DNA of 12,145 nucleotides from JAIOPA01 sp046076045 (GTDB lineage: Bacteria; Eisenbacteria; RBG-16-71-46). Below, in pieces: positions 1 to 5,645 of this stretch. The position numbers were made by a program, and so were the translations under genes. Under the pieces are notes generated by a model. It worked only from the letters and a program-made list of their open reading frames with translations, made no database searches and was not told where the DNA came from. The stretch is from positions 1 through 12,145 of the forward strand of contig JBJTRI010000113.1 of NCBI GenBank assembly GCA_046076045.1, read 5' to 3'. Every line of letters begins with the position of its first letter. Position 1 is the first letter of the stretch.

Positions 1-1187
1 AGCCCGTCCACGAACCACACGTCGTCGAGCGGCACGGCCGTGCCCGACACCTGCGCGCCCCACGTCGCGCCACCGTCGGTGGTGCGCAGTACCAGCCCAC
101 CGCCGTTCGTGCCGACCGCGTAACCGACCAGGTAGTCCACCAACTGGATCGCGTTCACCGTGTTCGTGGCCCCGAACGACCCCAGCGCCCACTGCGCCGA
201 GTCGGCCGCGGCCACCGTGAACGCCTGCACGCCCGCGAACCCACCGGCCACGGCGCGCGTCACCGAACGGCGCGACACGCCACGCAGCGACTGTCCGGTG
301 ACGGACGGCTGCACCACGCTCCACGATGCACCGCCGTTGCGCGTGCCCACGATGACACCGGACTCGCCCACCGCCCAGCCGTTCGCGGCGTCCGGGAACG
401 AGACCGCGTTGAGTGTCGCGGCGGTCGGGTTGAGGCGCGTCCAGTTGGCGCCACCGTCCACCGTGCGCAGCACGGTGCCGTTCGCGCCCACGGCCCAACC
501 CCGCGCGGTGTCCACGAAGCACACCCCGCGCAGCGCGTCGGTCGTGGGCACGCCGAGCACGCGCGTCCACGTGACGCCCGCATCGCGGCTGCGCATGATG
601 GTTCCGGCATCGCCCACCGCGAACACGCCCGAGGCCGACACGAACCACGCATCGCGCAGCCCAGCGGTGGTGCCGCTAGGACGGATCGCCCACGAGGCGC
701 CGGCGTCGTCGGTGCGCACGATCGCGCCCGTGGCCCCCACGGCCACGCCCACGCGACCGTCGGTGCGGAACGCCACACCGTGCAGGTCGTTGGTGGTGCC
801 GCTCGTCTGGATGTACCAGCCGGCCCGCACCACGACCGCGACCACGGCGGTGTCCGCACGCCCGCCGCTGCTCGCGACGAGGTGCGTCACGCCCTCGCCG
901 AGCGCGGTGACCAGACCCGACGCGCTCACCGTCAGCACGGCCAGGTCGTCGCTCGCCCAGCGCACGGCGGCGCCGGCGATGACCGCCCCCGCGGTGTCGC
1001 GAACGATGGCGTTGAAGGTGCGAGTGTCCCCGACCACCAGCGTGTCGGTGGCGGGACTCACCACGACCGACGAGACCGCGGTGGTGGGCGGGGCCACGGT
1101 GTCGAGCGAACCGCACTCGCAACCGGTGAAGGCCGAGACGCTCACGAGCGTGAGCAACACGGCGAGCGACGAGCGACGACGAGGCAT
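1..1187 (-). CDS. Secreted lipoprotein with BIG2 Ig-like domain and YCF48/BNR-type repeats (3' end cut by window edge)
   Basis: The start ATG (complement of 1185-1187) follows a GAGGGAA ribosome site at 1195-1201. The frame stays open for 395 codons to the window edge, so the C-terminus is missing. Residues 1-22 form a signal peptide (MPRRR, then a hydrophobic stretch) ending in a lipobox-like FTGC with Cys23, so the protein is probably lipid-anchored outside the inner membrane. Residues about 40-120 look like a BIG2 Ig-like domain (VVVSP, LVVGDT, VRWAS, GLVTALGEG, AVVAVVV). From residue 135 come repeats of about 41-43 residues with the YCF48/BNR pattern 'GWAVGxxGxIxRTxDGGxxW', at about 135-166, 177-207, 219-249, 259-289 and 345-376. 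A degenerate copy lies at about 301-333 and another begins at 387. These repeats usually build a beta-propeller. YCF48 was named for photosystem II assembly, but bacterial multi-repeat versions are mostly extracellular proteins of unknown role, which is the safer reading here. Confidence 0.85.
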   Translation of the reverse strand, partial: MPRRRSSLAVLLTLVSVSAFTGCECGSLDTVAPPTTAVSSVVVSPATDTLVVGDTRTFNAIVRDTAGAVIAGAAVRWASDDLAVLTVSASGLVTALGEGVTHLVASSGGRADTAVVAVVVRAGWYIQTSGTTNDLHGVAFRTDGRVGVAVGATGAIVRTDDAGASWAIRPSGTTAGLRDAWFVSASGVFAVGDAGTIMRSRDAGVTWTRVLGVPTTDALRGVCFVDTARGWAVGANGTVLRTVDGGANWTRLNPTAATLNAVSFPDAANGWAVGESGVIVGTRNGGASWSVVQPSVTGQSLRGVSRRSVTRAVAGGFAGVQAFTVAAADSAQWALGSFGATNTVNAIQLVDYLVGYAVGTNGGGLVLRTTDGGATWGAQVSGTAVPLDDVWFVDG

Positions 1188-1345
1188 GACGGGCTTCCCT
1201 CGCGGGTCCGGGCGACCCACCCCGGACGGGGACGGGTCCCTGAGGTTATCGGCCGTCCCGGGCCGGGATTCCAGCCCCGCGGCCGGGCCACCCCCGCCCG
1301 CGCCGGACGCGGGCGCGAGCCGCACGCACCCGCGCTCGGCGCGGC

Positions 1346-1374
1346 TTGTCGCCGGCTGCGGCAGAACCTAGTGT
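1346..1374 (+). promoter_or_regulatory. Candidate promoter of the ABC-MFS operon
   Basis: TTGTCG (1346-1351) and TAGTGT (1369-1374) are separated by exactly 17 bases. This fits the general sigma70 layout with a weak TANNNT -10 box. Transcription would start near 1381, leaving a leader of about 50 bases before the ABC ATPase ATG. The spacer 1188-1432 separates two divergent genes, so promoters for both must lie in it. I found no convincing minus-strand pair for the lipoprotein; a GATAAC-like box near 1246-1251 is the best trace. Confidence 0.35.
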
Positions 1375-1432
1375 CGGTGGCCACTCGGCGCCCCCCGCGG
1401 GGCCGGACCCTACCCCATCCCGTGAGGACCCC

Positions 1433-2386
1433 ATGCTCGAGGTCCAGTCCGTCCGCAAGAGCTACGACGACCGCGTGGTCGTGAACGACGTCACGTTCGA
1501 GGTCGCGACCGGCGAGATCTTCGCGCTGCTCGGCCCCAACGGTGCCGGCAAGACCACGCTGATCCGCATGATCACCGACATCGTGCGCCCCGACTCCGGC
1601 CGCATCACGTTCAGCGGGCGCGCGCTGCGGGGCGGCGACCGGCCACGCGTCTCGTACCTGCCCGAGGAACGCGGGCTGTACAAGAAGCTCACGGTGCTCG
1701 ACGCGCTCACCTACTTCGGTCAACTCAAGGGCCTGCCGACCGCGCAGGCGCGCAGCGAGTCGGTGGCGCTGCTCGAGGAGTTCGAGCTCGCAGCGTGGGC
1801 GCGCAAGCCGGTGCAGGCGCTGTCCAAGGGTATGCAGCAGAAGGTGCAGTTGTGCTCGGCGCTCATCGGGCACCCCGAACTGCTCATCCTCGACGAACCG
1901 TTCTCGGGGCTCGACCCCATCAACGTGCAGCTGTTCGAGGACGTGCTGCGCCGTCGCCGCGCCGACGGCACCACCGTGCTGCTGTCCACGCACCAGATGA
2001 ACAAGGTCGAGCAGCAGTGCGACCGCGCGCTGCTCATCAATCGCGGCCACATGGTGCTGTACGGCCGCGTGCGCGACATCCGCCAGCAGCACGCCGAACA
2101 CGCCTTCGAACTGCACGCCGACGGCACCCCGCGTCCGGTGCCGGGCGTGCGCACGCTCGAGGCGGCGGGCGAACACTGGGTCGCCACGCTCGAGCGCGAC
2201 GCGCACCCCTCGGCGGTGCTGCAGGCGTGGCTCGCGCAGGGGCTGGCGGTGCGCGGATTCGTGCCACGCGTGCCCCCGCTCGAGGACATCTTCGTGCACG
2301 TCGTGCGCAGCGGCCTCGGGCTCGACCGCGGCCGCAGCGGGCCGCCCACCGTGGACGAGACGTTGGTCGAGGGAGGTGTGCGATGA
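1433..2386 (+). CDS. ABC-2 type exporter ATP-binding protein (YhaQ/NatA-like)
   Basis: A 317-residue ATPase that would power the permease encoded directly downstream. Walker A is GPNGAGKT at residues 34-41. The signature is the variant LSKGMQQK (130-137), Walker B is LLILDEP (150-156), the D-loop SGLD is at 158-161 and the switch histidine is His187. The segment YLPEERGLY (75-83) occupies the Q-loop, as in YhaQ/NatA-type ATPases where glutamate replaces glutamine. Residues about 215-300 form the C-terminal extension (DUF4162-like) of this subfamily. The start at 1433 is chosen because homology begins immediately (MLEVQSVRKSY) and GTGAGGA lies at 1422-1428; 29 upstream in-frame codons are low-complexity. 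The stop overlaps the next start (ATGA, 2383-2386), so the two genes are translationally coupled. The substrate is unknown; sodium, peptides, lipids or drugs are all possible for this family. Confidence 0.9.
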   Translation: MLEVQSVRKSYDDRVVVNDVTFEVATGEIFALLGPNGAGKTTLIRMITDIVRPDSGRITFSGRALRGGDRPRVSYLPEERGLYKKLTVLDALTYFGQLKGLPTAQARSESVALLEEFELAAWARKPVQALSKGMQQKVQLCSALIGHPELLILDEPFSGLDPINVQLFEDVLRRRRADGTTVLLSTHQMNKVEQQCDRALLINRGHMVLYGRVRDIRQQHAEHAFELHADGTPRPVPGVRTLEAAGEHWVATLERDAHPSAVLQAWLAQGLAVRGFVPRVPPLEDIFVHVVRSGLGLDRGRSGPPTVDETLVEGGVR

Positions 2387-3690
2387 GCCTGTCCCTGCCC
2401 AAGGCGCTCACGATCGCGCGCCACGAGTACCTGGTCACCGTGCGCCGCCGTGCTTTCCTGCTGACGCTCCTGCTCACGCCGGCCATCTTCCTGTTGAGTG
2501 GCGTGCTCTCGACCCGCCTGCAGATGGACGACGCGCGCACGCAGTTCACCCGAGCACGCGTGGTGGCGCTCGTGGACTCCTCGGGGTTGTTCGCCGAGGG
2601 CCCCGCGAGCTTCGAGTACCGCTTGCCCGGCAGTGCGGCCGCAGTGCCGGGCGGCAGCCCCCCGACACCCGCCGTGCTGCCCGTGGTCATGCGGCCGTAC
2701 GCCGACCAGGCGGTCGCCCTCGACTCGCTCGAGGCCGGTCACGTGCGACAGGTGCTCGTGGTGTCCGAGGACTTCCTCACCAGCGGACGAACGCGCCTCT
2801 ACGAGCACGACACGCGTGTCTTCACCAGCTCCTCGGACGACCGTCCGCTCCGGCACTGGCTGACGCGCGAACTGCTGCGCGGCCGCGCCGACTCCGCGCG
2901 CATCGAGCGCACGCTCACGCTCGGGCGCTCCATGGACCTCTACACGCAGACGCGCGACGGCGCGTGGGCGATCAAGGACGACGCACGCGAGCTCACGGGT
3001 TTCCTGCTGCCGTTCGCGGTCAGCTTCCTGCTCGCCATGGCCATCCTCATGGGCAGCCAGTACCTGCTGCAGGGTGTCTCCGAGGAGAAGGAGTCGCGCA
3101 TCCTCGAGTCGCTGCTGTGCTCGGTGACGCCCGACGAGCTCATGCTGGGCAAGCTGCTGGGGCTCGGCGGCGTGGGACTCACACTGGTGGGCGCCTGGGC
3201 TGCGGCGGGCCTGTGGAGCTCGGCCGGAGCGCTTGCCATGGCCAACGTCACGCTGCCCGCCTCGCTGCTCGTCATCGCGCTCGCGTACTTCCTCGTGGGC
3301 TACCTGCTCTACGGCGCGGTCATGCTCACGCTGGGCGCACTCGCACCCAACCTGCGCGAGGCCACGCAGATCTCGAGCTACCTCATCCTGTTCAACGTCA
3401 GTCCGTTCTGGGTCGCGAGCACGTTCATGAACGCCCCCAACGGCCCGCTCGCCGTGGGGTTGTCGTTGTTCCCGCCCACGGCGGCGACCAGCATGCTCAT
3501 GCGCTTGGGCACGGCGACCGTCTCGGGTGCGACCATCCCGCTGTGGCAGATCGCGCTCTCGCTCGCCCTGCTCTCGTTGAGCGCATTGCTCGCGGTGATC
3601 GCCGGGGCCCGGCTGTTCCGGCTCGGCATGCTGCTGCACGGCAAGACGCCCAACCTGCCGACCATCCTGAGGTTGCTCAAGTCCCGATGA
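2383..3690 (+). CDS. ABC-2 type exporter permease (YhaP/NatB-like)
   Basis: A 435-residue membrane partner of the preceding ATPase. One N-terminal membrane helix (about 24-43) is followed by a large extracytoplasmic domain (about 45-200). A C-terminal bundle of about five or six helices follows (about 206-226, 257-280, 291-320, 328-348, 355-372, 388-410). This topology is typical of ABC-2 permeases of the NatB/YhaP/YbhR type. The cytoplasmic motif EEKESRILESLLCSVTP (234-250), just after the second helix, is the family hallmark and likely contacts the ATPase. The start is set by the ATGA overlap and a GGGAGG ribosome site at 2371-2376. The stop overlaps the MFS start in the same way. The pair should form a 2+2 exporter in the inner membrane; direction is inferred from the family, as no substrate-binding protein gene is nearby. 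Confidence 0.88.
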   Translation: MSLSLPKALTIARHEYLVTVRRRAFLLTLLLTPAIFLLSGVLSTRLQMDDARTQFTRARVVALVDSSGLFAEGPASFEYRLPGSAAAVPGGSPPTPAVLPVVMRPYADQAVALDSLEAGHVRQVLVVSEDFLTSGRTRLYEHDTRVFTSSSDDRPLRHWLTRELLRGRADSARIERTLTLGRSMDLYTQTRDGAWAIKDDARELTGFLLPFAVSFLLAMAILMGSQYLLQGVSEEKESRILESLLCSVTPDELMLGKLLGLGGVGLTLVGAWAAAGLWSSAGALAMANVTLPASLLVIALAYFLVGYLLYGAVMLTLGALAPNLREATQISSYLILFNVSPFWVASTFMNAPNGPLAVGLSLFPPTAATSMLMRLGTATVSGATIPLWQIALSLALLSLSALLAVIAGARLFRLGMLLHGKTPNLPTILRLLKSR

Positions 3691-5123
3691 CCCCAACCCC
3701 GTCGGCCCCCGCCGCCAGCGGCTTCGCGCGCTGGCGGGTGTTCCCCCCGATCGCGCTCGGCGTCATCATGGCCACGCTCGACGCGAGCGTGGTCAACATC
3801 GCGCTGCCCACGTTGCAGCGCGACTTCGCCGCCTCGCTGAGCACGGTCGAGTGGGTCGCGCTCGGCTACTCGCTCACCATGACGGGGTTGCTGCTCGCCG
3901 CCGGACGGTTCGCCGACGCGCGTGGCCGCCGACGCGTGTACGGCCATGGCCTGCTGCTGTTCACCGCGGCCTCGGCAGCGTGCGGGTTCGCGCCCAGCGC
4001 CGCGCTGCTGGTGGTGCTGCGCATCGTGCAAGGCGTGGGCGCGGCACTCGTGTCGGCGAACGGCTCGGCGCTGCTCGTGCAGGCGTTCCCGCCCGAGGAG
4101 CGCGGGCGTGCGCTCGGCGCGTTCGGGGCCATGGTGGGCGTGGGGCTGGCGCTCGGTCCTCCGCTCGGCGGCCTCGTGGTGGAACGCGCGTCGTGGCCGT
4201 GGATCTTCTTCGTCAACGTCCCGCTCGGGCTGATCGCGTGGCGCCTGCTGCAGCAGCGCGTGCCCGCCGACGCACCGTCGAGCGAAGCCTCGGGCGTGGA
4301 CGGTGTGCAGCCCGCGCTGTGGGGCCTCGGGCTCGCAGGCGTGCTGCTGGCGGTGACGCGCGCGCCCGAGTACGGCCTGCAGGACCCGGTCGTGCTGGCG
4401 GCCGCGGTGGTGGGTGTGGTGCTGCTCGCGGGGTTCGTGGCGGTGCAGACGCGCGTGCGTGCGCCGCTGCTGCCCCTCGACCTCGTCGCGGGTCCGCTCG
4501 GCGCCGCGGTCTCGCTCACGTTCATGGGCCAGCTGCTCAGCGTGAGCACCGGGTTCCTCATGCCGCTCGTGCTCGAGGAGACCGGCGGACTCAGCGCCGC
4601 GCAGGCCGGCGCGTGGTTGGCCTTGCTGCCCGGGGCGGCGCTCGTGTGCGCGCCCATCGCCGGCCGACTCGCCGATCGCACCGGCCCGCGCGCGCTCACC
4701 GTGACCGGCATGGCCCTCACGGCGCTCGGCCTGTTCGCGCTCTCGCAGTTGGGCACGCTGCCCACCGGCACGCCGCTCGTGCTGGGACTGGCGCTGGTGG
4801 GCGTGGGACAAGGCCTGTTCGCCATCCCCAACGCCAGCGCCCTGCTGTCGCTGGTGCCGCACGCAAGGCTCGGGCTGGCCTCGGGGCTGCAAGGCACCAC
4901 GCGCACGCTCGGCCTCTCCACCGGGATCGCGCTCTCGGGCGCGGTGTTGGTGGCGCGCTACCGAGCGCACGCGCACGCCCCGCTCCACATCGGGGCCCCG
5001 GGTGGGGTGGACCACGCCGCGTTCGTTTCGGCCACGCACGAGACGTTCCTAGTGCTCGCCGGGCTCGCCGTGGTGGCGACGATCGTGGCCTGGCGGGTTC
5101 GCACCACCCCGGCACAGGACTGA
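3687..5123 (+). CDS. DHA2-family MFS drug/proton antiporter (EmrB/QacA-like)
   Basis: A 478-residue inner-membrane transporter with a pattern consistent with 14 membrane helices, expected to export drugs or metabolites in exchange for protons. Visible family motifs are the DHA2 helix-1 motif LDASVVNIALP (31-41), motif A GRFADARGRRRV (73-84) in the first cytoplasmic loop, motif B around RIVQGVG (112-118) and motif C GVGLALGPPLGG (151-162). A second motif-A-like segment, GRLADRTGPRAL, sits in the C-terminal half. Helix 1 is preceded by about 20 mostly polar residues. The start overlaps the permease stop (ATGA at 3687-3690) and has only a weak ribosome site, so translation probably depends on coupling. 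There is no membrane-fusion (EmrA) or TolC gene beside it, so it may act alone at the inner membrane. Substrate not predictable. Confidence 0.9.
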   Translation: MTPTPSAPAASGFARWRVFPPIALGVIMATLDASVVNIALPTLQRDFAASLSTVEWVALGYSLTMTGLLLAAGRFADARGRRRVYGHGLLLFTAASAACGFAPSAALLVVLRIVQGVGAALVSANGSALLVQAFPPEERGRALGAFGAMVGVGLALGPPLGGLVVERASWPWIFFVNVPLGLIAWRLLQQRVPADAPSSEASGVDGVQPALWGLGLAGVLLAVTRAPEYGLQDPVVLAAAVVGVVLLAGFVAVQTRVRAPLLPLDLVAGPLGAAVSLTFMGQLLSVSTGFLMPLVLEETGGLSAAQAGAWLALLPGAALVCAPIAGRLADRTGPRALTVTGMALTALGLFALSQLGTLPTGTPLVLGLALVGVGQGLFAIPNASALLSLVPHARLGLASGLQGTTRTLGLSTGIALSGAVLVARYRAHAHAPLHIGAPGGVDHAAFVSATHETFLVLAGLAVVATIVAWRVRTTPAQD

Positions 5124-5145
5124 CCGGACGGCAGGCGGCGACCCT

Positions 5146-5186
5146 GGGACCAGCCAATCCCATGGGCCCCATCGGCTTGTGGTCCC
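5146..5186 (+). repeat. Inverted repeat downstream of the MFS gene, no U-tract
   Basis: GGGACCA (5146-5152) pairs perfectly with TGGTCCC (5180-5186). GCC (5153-5155) with GGC (5174-5176) extends the stem after a 3-base bulge. The loop region contains the smaller palindromes CCCATGGG (5159-5166) and GGGCCC (5164-5169). No T-run follows, so it is not a standard intrinsic terminator; it may protect the operon 3' end or stop transcription with Rho. The rest of 5124-5274 shows no gene or clear signal. Confidence 0.5.
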
Positions 5187-5274
5187 ACCGGACCACGCGA
5201 ATCGCCCGCCCGGGGTGCGTTACGCCACACGGAGTGGCAGGAATGCGCCAGCACGGCATGGGCGAACTCCCCCA

Positions 5275-5303
5275 TTGAAAGTCGTTGGCCACGCATTCAC
5301 AAT
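5275..5303 (+). promoter_or_regulatory. Candidate sigma70 promoter for the structured RNA / nadE leader
   Basis: TTGAAA (5275-5280, five of six consensus bases) and CACAAT (5298-5303, four of six) are spaced by exactly 17 bases in a locally AT-richer stretch. The predicted start is near 5310, three bases before the first strand of the P1 helix described for the structured RNA. That is where a structured transcript would be expected to begin. Promoter consensus in this phylum is assumed, not known. Confidence 0.5.
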
Positions 5304-5309
5304 CACTTA

Positions 5310-5578
5310 CGAGCACGATACGGTCGAGGATCTGGAAGGCACGGCCCTTGCAGATTCCCGGCAGTGGAGCAGGACCCGTGAGTCGGCTCCATCGTGCAGC
5401 AGGAGCCCTGACCGGCCAGTAAAGACATGGACCCGCGAGGTCCCTGCCGGAACCGGGGTTGGACCGAGAACGAGGCACACAAGAGCCGACACTCCAGGTC
5501 TCTCTTGCGCAAGCGGTCGGGCCTGCGGCCCCTCCGCACGAAACGGGATCGCCCGGCACAAGCCGGGCGTTTTCGTTT
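5310..5578 (+). ncRNA. Structured RNA of unknown class (nadE leader/attenuator or independent small RNA)
   Basis: About 270 bases between a candidate promoter and an intrinsic terminator, with complementary segments throughout. P1, GCACGAT (5313-5319) with ATCGTGC (5391-5397), closes a three-way junction. Inside are hairpin A (5328-5334/5351-5357 plus AAGG 5336-5339/CCTT 5346-5349) and hairpin B (GGAGC 5366-5370/GCTCC 5386-5390, capped by GAC/GTC). Hairpin D (5412-5450) has CCGG-CAG pairing with CTG-CCGG around one bulged C, a 9-base bulge TAAAGACAT, then GGACC/GGTCC. Hairpin E is CAAGAG (5480-5485)/CTCTTG (5502-5507). Hairpin F is GCGG-TC-GGGCC/GGCCC-CT-CCGC (5513-5537). Bases 5281-5520 contain 151 G/C of 240 (63%), below the flanking genes. 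No long credible protein frame runs through it. I see none of the tmRNA, RNase P, SRP or 6S hallmarks. The position suits a cis-acting leader of nadE, but a stand-alone RNA or long operon 3' UTR is possible. Structure was found by eye, without energy calculation. Confidence 0.5.
5551..5578 (+). terminator. Intrinsic (Rho-independent) terminator upstream of nadE
   Basis: A perfect 7-bp stem GCCCGGC (5551-5557)/GCCGGGC (5562-5568) with loop ACAA is followed by GTTTTCGTTT (5569-5578). Upstream CGAAAC (5540-5545) can pair with the T-rich side, as is common for intrinsic terminators. It is the first T-tailed terminator after the MFS stop, 428 bases downstream of it, and ends 67 bases before the nadE start. 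It therefore either ends a separate RNA or acts as a conditional terminator in the nadE leader. Confidence 0.8.
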
Positions 5579-5598
5579 CCCCCCCCACCCCCTCGGTG

Positions 5599-5623
5599 CC
5601 CGCGGGGTTTGCCAAGCCGCGGG
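5599..5623 (+). promoter_or_regulatory. Hairpin immediately upstream of the nadE start codon
   Basis: CCCGCGG (5599-5605) pairs perfectly with CCGCGGG (5617-5623) around an 11-base loop. The stem ends 22 bases before the nadE ATG, which lacks a recognisable Shine-Dalgarno sequence. The hairpin could influence ribosome access. A C8-A-C5 tract (5579-5592) lies between it and the terminator. Confidence 0.35.
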
Positions 5624-5645
5624 GCGCCCGCCACACTCCGGCCGC

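Noticed and set aside
260..1371. Long open frames on the plus strand and in other minus frames across the lipoprotein gene
   Set aside because: They are shadows of a GC-rich coding frame. Only the frame starting at 1187 has a signal peptide, a ribosome site and recognisable repeats.
1655..1684. ABC ATPase has Glu in the Q-loop and LSKGMQ instead of LSGGQ, which could suggest a defective enzyme
   Set aside because: YLPEERGLY and LSKGM are normal for YhaQ/NatA-type ABC-2 ATPases, and Walker A, Walker B, D-loop and switch His are all intact.
5310..5578. Tested as tmRNA, RNase P RNA, SRP RNA, 6S RNA, or TPP, FMN, SAM or cobalamin riboswitch
   Set aside because: None of the core conserved strings I know for these classes is present on either strand, and the multi-hairpin layout does not fit 6S. 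A covariance-model search is still needed to be certain.
5579..5592. C8-A-C5 tract as a phase-variation switch
   Set aside because: It lies outside any reading frame and overlaps no promoter box. Length variation could change leader spacing, but there is no direct evidence for switching.
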